NCBI GenBank assembly: GCA_006212045.1
Contig: PZPK01000008.1
Location: forward strand, 83,076-147,075
From: Oleiphilus sp.
GTDB taxonomy: Bacteria > Pseudomonadota > Gammaproteobacteria > Pseudomonadales > Oleiphilaceae
Length of the DNA: 64,000 nucleotides
Reading direction: 5' to 3'
Made by a program: the position numbers and the translations under genes. Position 1 is the stretch's first letter. Every line of letters starts with the position of its first letter. Shown here one piece after another: positions 54,615 through 63,938 of the stretch. Under the pieces are notes generated by a model, which had not been told where the DNA came from, ran no database searches, and worked only from the letters and a program-made list of their open reading frames with translations.

Positions 54615-57329
54615 TTAATCTTCCGGGGCCAGAAAGGGATCGTTCCAATACTGGGCGCCAATATCCAACCATTCAGAGATCAGCTTGAGTTCGGCACCAG
54701 AAAGATAACCGTCATGGGAACCACCCTCAAACAGCGCAAAAAACGCCGCGTTGTTGTTAGCGCCATTCACATTGAGCATGGCCGGAATGTTCACTGTAGC
54801 GAATATCGGAATCGGGTTGCCTTCACCGTCCAGAATTAGTTCACCATCCTCATCCACCTCGAACTCGCCTGTGTCTACAAGCCGATCCAGCAAAATACCG
54901 TCAACGACTTCCTGTTCGTTATCGTTAAACAGCAGCTCCCGATAGGACTTCAAATGCGCCGCTTGCTGATCTGACGATCCGCCGCTCAGGTCAATCTGGC
55001 GGTCCCCGACAGGTACCATCGCGTCACCCATATCATCTTCATTGTTGTGACAGGAGGTACAGGTTTGGTCGACAATTCTGGGAGTTACACCGTCATCCTC
55101 CAGGCTTCGGTCCACACCCCAGATGGGATGAATGTGCTCGGGATAATTGATCGTCAGGCGACACAGGCTGGACCAGACCGTCAGGCAGGCACTATCGGGC
55201 GAAATGGGTGAATTTGAATCCAGATCTTCATAGCTGTAATCGAAGGGGTCGGCTTTGGCGATAACGTCCTCGTCGGCCCATTCATCTTCATATTCAATAT
55301 CCGGGCTCAAACTGCGCACACCGTTGACGCGCGTATACACTTCCGCCATGGTTTCGCCAAAATCGGCAAACAAGGCAGGGTCAGTATTCGGGAATGGCTG
55401 TCCGGTATCCAACGCACCCGCGTTGATCGAGTCCGGCCCGGCATCCGGTCGTCCGTGTGGCACTTCACTGTCAGCGGTATGACAGCCTTTACATTCCATA
55501 TTTTCACCCGGGCGCACACTCAACCAGTTTTGATGGCGCTGGGAAATACGTCGGCCGTCTTCGTCCAGAATACTGATCGCAAACGCGACATTGGCCGGTA
55601 CGGCTATTTTGACGGAGCCATCCGGCTCAACTGGCGCATAGCCCAGAATTTCACGCATCGACTGCGCACGGCTGCGTCCAAAGGCGACGCCCTGATCGAA
55701 GTCATAGACAAATTCGCTTGGAATCGACACGGGCTTTTCGATACGCACAAAACGTGCGGGGCGATCGGCAGGATCAGTGAGCACCGGATCCGCCAGCGTC
55801 GTGATACCGCTAACACTGGTATCCACGCCATCAATATCATAAACACTCCGGATGTGCAGACTTCCGAATCCGGCATCGGCCAGCGCCTGTGCATCGGTGT
55901 CCAGCGCGACCGGCTCTATATACGTGGGACTGGCGCGCTCAACCACGACCACAGCCTCATCAAACATCTGCCCTTCTTCTGGCAATTCAATCGGCAGCTG
56001 TGTATCACCATTGACAATCCAGAGTCCATACAGCGGCGGTGCTGATTCGTAGTCGCCTGAGTTGATCTTTTCCTGAGTGCACACTTCGACGGGATTGGTA
56101 TTGATCGCATCCGGGTCGTCCATGGTTTCGCGAATACGACAGATACTCCAGCTCGCCAAATAACGGCCAGTACCATCGTACAAGGGGAAGATCGAACCAT
56201 AACTGCCATCCAGATCGGGCTCCCCTGAGGTATTGATGCCGCTGATCACAGCCGACTGGCCTGAGCCCGAGACCTGATTGGTCTGCTGGTCTGCCTCAAT
56301 GTAATCATCAATCATGATTTTTGTGGGTTGACCGCTGTAGATCTGCGATTCAAATTCCCGCAACTGCACAATGATATTGCCGTCCGGTGCTTCCAACGGA
56401 GAGGAGAAGTGGACCGGATCATCATCTCCGGTATCGTGGGAATGTCGGCCATATAAATAGCTTAAGCCGGTGCCATCCGGGTTGACCTGATACAAATTAA
56501 TGCCATTGTCACGCGTTTGTCCGGCATTATCCCAACGACTGAAGACAATCTTGCCATTGTCCATCACCACCGGATTCAGATCATGGCTTTGATTGAAGGT
56601 AATCTGCTCAATATTGGTGCCATCGGCATCCACCACATGGAGCACAAAGCTTTCGACATAGCGGTCACCCTCAAGATCATTAAGACGATCCTCTTCGGTC
56701 GCTGCGTACTGGGTTTTGCCCTCGTCAAGCAGAATGGCTTTGGAAGTTTGCTGGCGTGTAGACGCAAAAACAATACGTCCGTCAGGCAGAAACGCAGGCG
56801 TAATATCATGCCCCCCTTCCGCCGTGTTATCGCTCATCAGTTTACTGACACGCCCGGTATTAAAGTTGTACACCCATAGATTCCACTTGGGCTGAAATTC
56901 CGGATCTTCATTCTCGATTTCCGGCGCGCGCATCGCGAATACCAGTTTGTCGCCATCTGGCGACACATTCAGATCGCGCACATCGTAGGGGCCATCAAAT
57001 AATGAAGAGGTAATATCTTTCGCTGGCGCATCGGGAGAGGCATTGTTCTTGATATAAAGCCGGGCACCGGGCCGAAAACTCTGAGGAATGCGCAAATCAT
57101 CGCTCAGTAATTCGTCTTCTTCATCTTCATCAAACAGCAAGGGGCGTTTTACAAAAGCGACCTGTTGATCCGAGAGAACCGGTCCGGAAGAACCATCGGA
57201 ATTCCCCAATCCACAAGCGCTTAGCGCAATTGCCAGCATCAGCAGAGAGGCCGAACGCAGAATTCTTACGGGAATTTTGTTAAATAATGTTAAGTGCCAA
57301 TTGCTCACAAATACGTTCCTGTCATGCAT
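54615..57329 (-). CDS. Beta-propeller lipoprotein with two heme-binding CxxCH motifs (HzsA-like)
   Basis: This is a large exported protein of 904 residues. The lipobox LSAC has C39. The N-terminal half carries PD40/TolB-type propeller blades (for example ISPDGDKLVFAMR-like, GRIVFASTRQ, GKIVFSRWD). The C-terminal half has two c-type heme motifs, CKGCH (about residue 611) and CTSCH (about 757). The layout recalls proteins related to the hydrazine synthase alpha subunit, but no anammox function is implied. The start at 57329 is set by GAGAGGG five bases upstream. It heads the minus-strand gene set and diverges from the CxxCH gene at 57533. Confidence 0.8.
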   Translation of the reverse strand: MHDRNVFVSNWHLTLFNKIPVRILRSASLLMLAIALSACGLGNSDGSSGPVLSDQQVAFVKRPLLFDEDEEDELLSDDLRIPQSFRPGARLYIKNNASPDAPAKDITSSLFDGPYDVRDLNVSPDGDKLVFAMRAPEIENEDPEFQPKWNLWVYNFNTGRVSKLMSDNTAEGGHDITPAFLPDGRIVFASTRQQTSKAILLDEGKTQYAATEEDRLNDLEGDRYVESFVLHVVDADGTNIEQITFNQSHDLNPVVMDNGKIVFSRWDNAGQTRDNGINLYQVNPDGTGLSYLYGRHSHDTGDDDPVHFSSPLEAPDGNIIVQLREFESQIYSGQPTKIMIDDYIEADQQTNQVSGSGQSAVISGINTSGEPDLDGSYGSIFPLYDGTGRYLASWSICRIRETMDDPDAINTNPVEVCTQEKINSGDYESAPPLYGLWIVNGDTQLPIELPEEGQMFDEAVVVVERASPTYIEPVALDTDAQALADAGFGSLHIRSVYDIDGVDTSVSGITTLADPVLTDPADRPARFVRIEKPVSIPSEFVYDFDQGVAFGRSRAQSMREILGYAPVEPDGSVKIAVPANVAFAISILDEDGRRISQRHQNWLSVRPGENMECKGCHTADSEVPHGRPDAGPDSINAGALDTGQPFPNTDPALFADFGETMAEVYTRVNGVRSLSPDIEYEDEWADEDVIAKADPFDYSYEDLDSNSPISPDSACLTVWSSLCRLTINYPEHIHPIWGVDRSLEDDGVTPRIVDQTCTSCHNNEDDMGDAMVPVGDRQIDLSGGSSDQQAAHLKSYRELLFNDNEQEVVDGILLDRLVDTGEFEVDEDGELILDGEGNPIPIFATVNIPAMLNVNGANNNAAFFALFEGGSHDGYLSGAELKLISEWLDIGAQYWNDPFLAPED

Positions 57330-57532
57330 AATCGCCCTCTCTTTAACCACTTAGATCAGGTTTATGCTCCTAATTATGTGCCGATCTCATGTTCTCTCCA
57401 CGGCACTTGAGTAACGCAATGTAAGGGTGTGCGCTACCGCTCAATTGCGTTCCGATAAGTTCAACTAAACTAAAAATCAACGAATTCAGGACCGTGCCGT
57501 CTTGAAGCATAGGCCAATTGAGGACAGTCGTC
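57330..57532. promoter_or_regulatory. Divergent intergenic region between the two heme-protein gene sets
   Basis: These 203 bases separate the divergent starts of the propeller lipoprotein gene and the 423-residue CxxCH protein gene. Promoters for both must lie here. I see AT-rich stretches around 57465-57485 but no convincing -35/-10 pair. Confidence 0.4.
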
Positions 57533-58804
57533 ATGAAGGACGAAAAAATTAGCTGCAAACATCCGACGAAAACATTACCAAGCTGTATTGTTCTTGCCGC
57601 CACGATGCTAATCGCAAGCGCATCGTTTGCCGGCGACAGGGAGAGGGCCAAGCGTATCCATGACCGGATTGCCGGTGTACCACCAACAGAGTCGGTACTC
57701 AATGATATGGAAGCCGAACTTGCGGCGAACGATGCAATGGCCGCCGCCGAGATCGCATTGGAAAATGATGCTTTCTACAATGTCACCCTGAAGAACTTCG
57801 CCGCGCCGTGGACCAATGAAGCCCAGTCCATTTTTGTGCCACTGAATGATTATACTGCGACAGTGATTGGTCTGGTCCGCGACGAAGAGGATTTTCGCAA
57901 GGTCCTGTATGACGACGTACTCTACGTCGGCAGCAGCAGTCTTGGAATCAGCGATTATTCCAACAGCGACAACGACCATTATGAAGAACTGGAAGCCTCG
58001 GGTGAGAGCCTTAAGGACAACCTGACGCGTGTTACCCAGTCCAGTCGCAATGGCATTCCCAGCGATGCGACCGCAGGTATTATGACCTCCCGCGCTGCAG
58101 CACAGGCCTATTTCAGCGCTGGCACCAACCGCGCGATGTTTCGGTTCACAATGCTGCACCATTTGTGCAATGACATGGAACAGGTCAATGACACCACTCG
58201 CCCGCCCGACCGCATCCGTCAGGATGTATCACGCAGCCCCGGTGGCGACAGCCGCATCTTCCTGAACAACTGTGTTGGCTGCCATAGCGGTATGGATCCG
58301 ATGGCGCAGGCCTTTGCCTACTTCGACTTCGAATACGATGCCGATGCCGACCCGGATGGAGAGTTCGGCCAACTGGTCTACAACACGATCGGCACGGAAG
58401 ATCCTGAAACAGGCACGCGCGTTCAGGGCAAGTACCATATCAATTCAACCACCTTCGAGCACGGCTATGTGACTCAGGACGACCGCTGGGACAACTACTG
58501 GCGCAGTGGCCAGAACCGTTTTCTGGAGTGGAACTGGGCCGGAGATGGCACCATTCCGGGGTCTGACGAACAACATGGGGGCTACGGTCCAAAAACCATG
58601 GGCAGGGAACTGGCGAACACCAAAGCCTTTGCCCAGTGCCAGGTGAAAAAAGTATTCAGGAATGTCTGCCTGCGTGATCCGGTAGACAGTGATGACCGCG
58701 ATCAGATCGATGATATGGTGGATTCGTTCCGCACCAGTAACTTTAATCTCAAGCAAGTGTTTGCTGAGTCCGCAGTATATTGCATGGAGGCTGTAACACC
58801 GTGA
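57533..58804 (+). CDS. Secreted protein with one CxxCH heme motif
   Basis: The product has 423 residues with a signal peptide (about 15-33, ending SFAGD). A single heme-binding motif CVGCH is at residues 247-251 in LNNCVGCHSGMDPMAQAF, a pattern seen in c-type-like proteins associated with DUF1501/DUF1592 gene sets. Other cysteines are few. I do not recognise the remaining domains. GAGGA lies eight bases before the ATG at 57533. The stop codon TGA overlaps an ATG (TGATG), and the LamG gene follows. Confidence 0.75.
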   Translation: MKDEKISCKHPTKTLPSCIVLAATMLIASASFAGDRERAKRIHDRIAGVPPTESVLNDMEAELAANDAMAAAEIALENDAFYNVTLKNFAAPWTNEAQSIFVPLNDYTATVIGLVRDEEDFRKVLYDDVLYVGSSSLGISDYSNSDNDHYEELEASGESLKDNLTRVTQSSRNGIPSDATAGIMTSRAAAQAYFSAGTNRAMFRFTMLHHLCNDMEQVNDTTRPPDRIRQDVSRSPGGDSRIFLNNCVGCHSGMDPMAQAFAYFDFEYDADADPDGEFGQLVYNTIGTEDPETGTRVQGKYHINSTTFEHGYVTQDDRWDNYWRSGQNRFLEWNWAGDGTIPGSDEQHGGYGPKTMGRELANTKAFAQCQVKKVFRNVCLRDPVDSDDRDQIDDMVDSFRTSNFNLKQVFAESAVYCMEAVTP

Positions 58805-58854
58805 TGAAAACACGAAGTATCACGCGCGTTATAACCAAGATGGGAGAAGGCATC

Positions 58855-61362
58855 ATGAGACCAAGCATTCCAACACAAGACAAGTGGACAGTTTTCAAAT
58901 TGATTGGCCCGATCGCGCTCGCACTGCTGGTCGCTGCCTGTGGCTCTGGGCAATCGACGGAAGGTCTGCCGAATATTGCCGAAGACGGCGCGAACAACCT
59001 GTATACAGGGGCCAACGCTGCCCAGACAGACGATATCGCCAATTTCCAGGAGCGATTCTGGACGCCCCTGATCAATGAAGCCACCTGCGAAAATTGCCAT
59101 AGTACCGGCGGCCAGGAACCCACCTTCGTGCGCGGTGACGATATCAACCTCGCCTATGCAGAAGCGATTACGGTGGTCGATCTGGATGACCCGGAAAGCT
59201 CCGAGATTATTTCGAAAGTCGCCAGTGGCCACAATTGCTGGCTGCCAACGACTTCCGCGTGTGAAAGTCTGATGACCTCTTATATCGAAAACTGGCTTAA
59301 TTCTTCCGCAGCATCGCAAAAAGAAATTGTACTTCGCGCACCGGCAATCAAAGACCCCGGTGAAACCAAGGTATTTCCCGACAGCAGCGCAGGCTTCAGC
59401 ACCAGCGTCTATCCCCTTTTAACCGCTTATTGCAGCGACTGTCACAATGAAGGCTTTGGCCAAACACCCTTTATCGCCAGTGATAATGTCGACATTGCCT
59501 ATGCTGCTGCGCAAACCCGGATTGATCTCGAAACGCCCTCCTCCTCTCGTCTGGTGCAACGTCTGCGCAATGAATTCCACAACTGTTGGGATGGCGACTG
59601 CGTGGCCTCGGCCAATGAGATGCAGGACGCCATTGAAGATTTGTCTGATGGCATCGATACCAGCGAAGTAGATGAAAGCCTTGTCACCAGTAAGGCGCTT
59701 TCCCTGATCGAAGATGGCATTGCCGCCAATACCGGTGGCCGCTTTGAAGACAACGTGATTGCGCTGTATGAATTCAAAACGGGTGAAGGTGCCGTGGCCT
59801 ATGACACCAGCGGTATCTCTCCCTCCCTGCACCTGAACCTTTCCGGCAACGTTGATTGGGTTGGCGGCTGGGGCATCCGTATCGGCGCAGCCTACATGGA
59901 TGAGGAAACCAGCCTGAATATCCGCAATGGCAAGGCGCAGGGCTCAACCTCCGCCAGCAAAAAACTGCACGACCTGATCGTTGGCACGGGCCAATACAGT
60001 GTCGAAGCCTGGGTGGTGCCGAACAACGTCACTCAGGAAGACTCCCGTATCATCTCCTATTCCGGCTCGGCGACCACACGTAATTTCGCTGTCGGCCAGA
60101 CGCTCTACAACTATGATGCGCTGCAACGCAGCAGCACGACAGACCAGAATGTGGCTTTCTCGACCGCTGATGGTGACGAGCGTTTGCAGGCCACTTTGCA
60201 GCACGTGGTCGTCACCTACAAGCCCTCCGAAGGCCGCCGTATTTATGTCAATGGCGAATTCACCGAGGATATCGACAGCGATGGCCTGAACGGTTCATTG
60301 GTTGAATGGGATGACAGCTTTGCCCTCGTGCTCGGTAACGAAACCGATGGTAATTCACTCTGGCAAGGCACCCTGCGTATGGTCGCCATTCACAATCGCG
60401 TACTGACGCCCGAGCAGATTTTGCAGAACTACAGCGTGGGTGTCGGTGAGAAGTTCTTCCTTCTGTTCAGTGTTTCAGAACATATCGACGTTGAGGATGC
60501 GTTTATCGTATTTGAAGTCAGCCAGTTTGACAGTTACAGCTATTTATTTACCAATCCGTTCTTCACAACGCTGGATGACGAGGCGGACGTAGATAACATT
60601 CTTGTTCAAGGCATCAAAGTCGGAATCAACGGCAAAGAAGCCAGTGTCGGACAGGCATTTAAAAATCTTAGTGCGACACTGGATAGCGATAGCTTTGTCG
60701 ATGGAAGACAGAATCTGGCTTCCATCGGTACCATCGTACCGCTGGAACTTGGTCCCGATGATGATGAGTTTTTCCTGAGCTTCGAGGTCTTGGGTTCCGA
60801 GTCCAATGTCGTGGCCGAAGGGGCCCTGACACCGCAGCCGGAACCGGCTGATCTGGACCCGGCTGCCGATATTGGTCTGAAAACCTTTGACGAGATCAAT
60901 GCCAGCATGTCCGTGATGACCGATGTACCGGTCACGCAGACAGATGTGGCTAATACTTTCAATACTATACGCCAGCAGCTGCCATCGGTGGCTGACGTAG
61001 ACGGCTTCCTGTCAGCGCATCAAATGGCGGTCACGCAGCTCGCCATCCAGTACTGTAATGCGCTGGTTGAGGATACGACCTTACGCGCAAGCTACTTTTC
61101 AGGCGTAGACTTCAATGCCAGTGCCGCGGATGCTTTTGATACGGTTGCCGAACGGGACCTCGTGATCGATCCCCTGCTGCTGCGCATGGTCGGCACGAGC
61201 CTGGATTCGCAGCCCGAGAATACAGACATAGAAAGCGAACTGAACGACTTAATGGACATTCTTACCTCATGCGGCGGAAGCTGTGCCGCGGACCGGACGG
61301 AAACTGTCGTCAAAGCCACTTGTGCTGCTGTATTGGGCAGTGCCACCACACTCGTCCAGTAA
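58855..61362 (+). CDS. LamG-domain lipoprotein with duplicated CxxCH modules
   Basis: This is an exported lipoprotein of 835 residues, with lipobox LVAAC (C29). Two repeated modules follow, each with a CxxCH heme motif, a DDINLAYAEA/DNVDIAYAAA segment and a HNCW tetrad: CENCH 78-82 with HNCW 126-129, and CSDCH 193-197 with HNCW 242-245. A LamG/concanavalin-like domain (about 300-525; YSVEAWVVPNN, RRIYVNGEF) may bind sugars. The C-terminal region ends with several cysteines (TSCGGSCAADR). The start at 58855 is set by GGGAGAAGG and the lipobox; an ATG at 58804 would add an overlong leader. Confidence 0.78.
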   Translation: MRPSIPTQDKWTVFKLIGPIALALLVAACGSGQSTEGLPNIAEDGANNLYTGANAAQTDDIANFQERFWTPLINEATCENCHSTGGQEPTFVRGDDINLAYAEAITVVDLDDPESSEIISKVASGHNCWLPTTSACESLMTSYIENWLNSSAASQKEIVLRAPAIKDPGETKVFPDSSAGFSTSVYPLLTAYCSDCHNEGFGQTPFIASDNVDIAYAAAQTRIDLETPSSSRLVQRLRNEFHNCWDGDCVASANEMQDAIEDLSDGIDTSEVDESLVTSKALSLIEDGIAANTGGRFEDNVIALYEFKTGEGAVAYDTSGISPSLHLNLSGNVDWVGGWGIRIGAAYMDEETSLNIRNGKAQGSTSASKKLHDLIVGTGQYSVEAWVVPNNVTQEDSRIISYSGSATTRNFAVGQTLYNYDALQRSSTTDQNVAFSTADGDERLQATLQHVVVTYKPSEGRRIYVNGEFTEDIDSDGLNGSLVEWDDSFALVLGNETDGNSLWQGTLRMVAIHNRVLTPEQILQNYSVGVGEKFFLLFSVSEHIDVEDAFIVFEVSQFDSYSYLFTNPFFTTLDDEADVDNILVQGIKVGINGKEASVGQAFKNLSATLDSDSFVDGRQNLASIGTIVPLELGPDDDEFFLSFEVLGSESNVVAEGALTPQPEPADLDPAADIGLKTFDEINASMSVMTDVPVTQTDVANTFNTIRQQLPSVADVDGFLSAHQMAVTQLAIQYCNALVEDTTLRASYFSGVDFNASAADAFDTVAERDLVIDPLLLRMVGTSLDSQPENTDIESELNDLMDILTSCGGSCAADRTETVVKATCAAVLGSATTLVQ

Positions 61363-61384
61363 CGGCACCCAGGAGGATATGCAC

Positions 61385-62986
61385 ATGTTTATCAAACCAT
61401 CACGCTCGAAGGCCTTTGGCCTGGATGACCCGCTGAAGCACAATGACCACGCCAAGCCACGCACTCGCCGGGAGTTTATCTCACAGGGCTTTGCCGCTGG
61501 CGGTGCAACCGTGTTCGGCGCATCAGCATTGAGCCTGTTTGCCAACCCGAACAAGGCCTATGCCGACCTCTCTGGCGATCTTGAAGCATTAAAAGCCTCC
61601 TGTGGCATCGCCACGCAAGGCGCAGGTAAAATTCCCTTTATCTGTTTTGATCTGGCGGGCGGTGCCAATATTGCCGGCTCAAATGTCCTGATCGGGCGCA
61701 ACGGTGGCCAGAAAGAATTCCTGAGCACGGCCGGCTACAGCAAACTGGGCCTGCCAGCCGACATGATTCCAAGCGCGCCCAATATGGACACCACCTCCGG
61801 AGACCATACCAATGAGGATCTGGGGCTGGCCTTCCATTCGGAAAGTGCATTTTTGCGCGGCATTCAGGAACGCTGCGCCGCAGCTACCCAGGCCAATACC
61901 AATGGCATCGTGATTCCGGCACGTTCGGAAAACGATACCGGCAACAATCCGCACAATCCTATGTACGGTATTTACCGCGCCGGTGGCGATGGTTCCCTGT
62001 TAAGTCTGATCGGATCACGTAGCTCGGACAGCGGCGGCAACTCCATGGCACCTATGGATTTAATGGATAATTCGGTACGCCCCACAAAAGTGGATCGACC
62101 CAGCGATGTGACCGGATTGGTCGATGTCGGTGATCTGGTGGGTTTATTGAGTCAGGATGATGCAGTCGCCGTTATGGAGTCGATCCAGCGGATCAGTGAC
62201 CGTAAAATGAACCGTGTCGACGCCTTTCAGGACATCAGTGCGCGTGACGTGGTGAATGATCTGGTGCGTTGCGGCTATGTCAAAAGTGCCGACATTGCGG
62301 ACCGCTTTGGCGACCCAAGTTCGCTTGACCCTGCCGCGGACCCGGATATTGTCGGCGGCCCCAACAGTATTTTTAGTGCCGACGAATTTAACAACGACGG
62401 TGAATTCCGCAAAACCGCTTCTGTCATGAAAATGGTGGTTAACGGCTATGCCGGCGCGGGCACCATCACCATGGGTGGCTTTGATTACCATACCGGAGAA
62501 CGCGGTACTGGCGAACGCCGGGATTTACGTGCCGGCCGCTGCATGGGCGCCTGTCTGGAATATGCGGCGCGTATTGGCGTCCCATTGATGCTCTACGTGT
62601 GTTCGGATGGTTCTGTGGCCAGTAATGGCCGTATCGACGACTCAATGGACGGCGCGGGCAAAGGCGAATGGACCGGCGACAATCAGTCCACAGCCGCATC
62701 ATTTTTCCTCGTCTATAACCCGGGCTCCCGCCCGGTGCTGGCGAACCCGGGTAACGGCAACCAGATCGGCTACATGCGCTCGGACGCCTCGGTAGAAACC
62801 GCTTCCAGCCCGGCGGCCAATAACGTCAATCTCTTGGTACAAACCGTACTGCTGAACTACATGGCACTGCACGACGAGCAAAACCTGTTCGATACCAACC
62901 CCTACTTCCCGAATCATGGCCTTGGCAACTCCACCTTGCGGGATAGCCTGGTCGGTCTTGCGCCGATCGTGTCGGGAACGATTTGA
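61385..62986 (+). CDS. Tat-exported DUF1501-like protein
   Basis: The product has 533 residues with a twin-arginine signal (TRREFISQGFAAGG, about 27-40), so it is folded before export. The body resembles DUF1501 (sulfatase-like fold) proteins: FICFDLAGGANIAGSN near residue 85, GFDYHTGERGTGE and GRCMGACLEYAARIGVPLML later. AGGAGG lies eight bases before the ATG at 61385 (61379 is an alternative). DUF1501 proteins are often encoded with CxxCH proteins of unknown role, as here. The gene ends at a strong terminator. Confidence 0.8.
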   Translation: MFIKPSRSKAFGLDDPLKHNDHAKPRTRREFISQGFAAGGATVFGASALSLFANPNKAYADLSGDLEALKASCGIATQGAGKIPFICFDLAGGANIAGSNVLIGRNGGQKEFLSTAGYSKLGLPADMIPSAPNMDTTSGDHTNEDLGLAFHSESAFLRGIQERCAAATQANTNGIVIPARSENDTGNNPHNPMYGIYRAGGDGSLLSLIGSRSSDSGGNSMAPMDLMDNSVRPTKVDRPSDVTGLVDVGDLVGLLSQDDAVAVMESIQRISDRKMNRVDAFQDISARDVVNDLVRCGYVKSADIADRFGDPSSLDPAADPDIVGGPNSIFSADEFNNDGEFRKTASVMKMVVNGYAGAGTITMGGFDYHTGERGTGERRDLRAGRCMGACLEYAARIGVPLMLYVCSDGSVASNGRIDDSMDGAGKGEWTGDNQSTAASFFLVYNPGSRPVLANPGNGNQIGYMRSDASVETASSPAANNVNLLVQTVLLNYMALHDEQNLFDTNPYFPNHGLGNSTLRDSLVGLAPIVSGTI

Positions 62987-63298
62987 TGCGCTAGTGGCGT
63001 TATCAAACCAAAAAAGCCCGTCAGCAATTCCTGACGGGCTTTTTTGTTTATAGCCCATACGCTTTTCGCAACCTCCTGATCGTTAGACCCGCTTTATTCG
63101 TCGCTCCTGCGCGTAAGATACACGTGTTGCAATGAGAGGAAACCTTGAGACGAGCGAAGGCCTATTGATATTGATCCAATCCCTGTCTTTTCGTGTCATC
63201 TCGTCCCTGGCCCCCTACAAGCTTTTCCCCCGTTCTTTGACTAAGCTTGAGGTCGCGCAGTTTCGTTTCAAGCACTCTCAAGCAAGGGAGGATCTGGC
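62987..63298. other. 312-base gap after the DUF1501-like gene
   Basis: It contains the strong terminator at 63011-63045. The remaining 250 bases show no gene; the sequence before 63299 includes the GGAGG ribosome site of the next gene but no clear promoter boxes. Confidence 0.6.
63011..63045 (+). terminator. Strong rho-independent terminator
   Basis: GCCCGTCAG (63016-63024) pairs perfectly with CTGACGGGC (63031-63039) around a six-base loop, flanked by A-run and T-run (TTTTTT), so it works on both strands. It closes the plus-strand heme-protein gene set. Confidence 0.92.
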
Positions 63299-63886
63299 AT
63301 GATTTATGGCATTGGTATTTCGGGGACTGGCACCGTTATTTTTGGCGGCGGCGGTGAAGGTAAGGTACAGGCAACCTTAATTTGGGACCACTGTGGCGAT
63401 GCCGGGATTCTGGTCTCGGTAGAGCTGGCCGCGGGGATAGGTGAGGATATTGGCGTGTGTGCGAGCATTGAATTGCCGATGTCAGTAAAACGCAGTATCA
63501 GCCCCAGTCAATTGGGCGGTGGTTGTGTCAGTGAGATGGCTGGCGGCAGCATTGGAGTCGATGGCAATATTGAAGCACGCTGGGGGCCTGGTGCCGGGAT
63601 TGGTTTAGGCGGCGACTGGAGCCCCGATTCAGACATTATTTCGGGCACGCTTTCTCTGGATCTTGGATTAGGCACGCCGGGAGCCAGTCTCAGTGGGCAT
63701 GGCACGTACAGCTGGCTGATTCCCATTGTATCCGGAAACTGCCCTTGCAATTTGGGCCTGGGTTGGCGCTTGCTCGGGATGCTGCCGGTGATTGGGCATG
63801 GCATTGGTGGCGCCCGTGTAGGCCTCAATATTTTGTCGAAGCTCATTGATGCCGTGATCGGTGGCGATAAAGAACCCGGGGATTGA
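63299..63886 (+). CDS. Glycine-rich hypothetical protein
   Basis: I do not recognise this 195-residue protein. It is very rich in glycine (GIGISGTGTVIFGGGGEG at the N-terminus) with alternating small and hydrophobic residues, and has five cysteines, including NCPCN. There is no signal peptide. The C-terminal 45 residues include a hydrophobic stretch (LLGMLPVIGHGIGGARVGLNI). Possible readings are a secreted or self-assembling protein, or a membrane-active peptide domain. GGAGG lies seven bases before the ATG, so it is probably real. The upstream terminator separates it from the DUF1501 set. Confidence 0.65.
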   Translation: MIYGIGISGTGTVIFGGGGEGKVQATLIWDHCGDAGILVSVELAAGIGEDIGVCASIELPMSVKRSISPSQLGGGCVSEMAGGSIGVDGNIEARWGPGAGIGLGGDWSPDSDIISGTLSLDLGLGTPGASLSGHGTYSWLIPIVSGNCPCNLGLGWRLLGMLPVIGHGIGGARVGLNILSKLIDAVIGGDKEPGD

Positions 63887-63918
63887 TGACGCACTCTCCT
63901 GGCGTTCAAAACAAATAG

Positions 63919-63938
63919 GCTCCCGCCTGCGCGGGAGC
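63919..63938. repeat. Palindromic element resembling a dispersed REP-type repeat or terminator
   Basis: GCTCCCGC (63919-63926) and GCGGGAGC (63931-63938) pair around CTGC, followed by GACGAGGTTTTT. It may be the terminator of the last gene; the GGAGCGACGA context also resembles small palindromic repeats scattered in many proteobacterial genomes. The rest of 63887-64000 has no gene. Confidence 0.5.

Noticed and set aside
54615..57329. True hydrazine synthase subunit
   Set aside because: Only the propeller-plus-CxxCH layout is similar; no partner subunits or anammox genes are present, and the setting is gammaproteobacterial.
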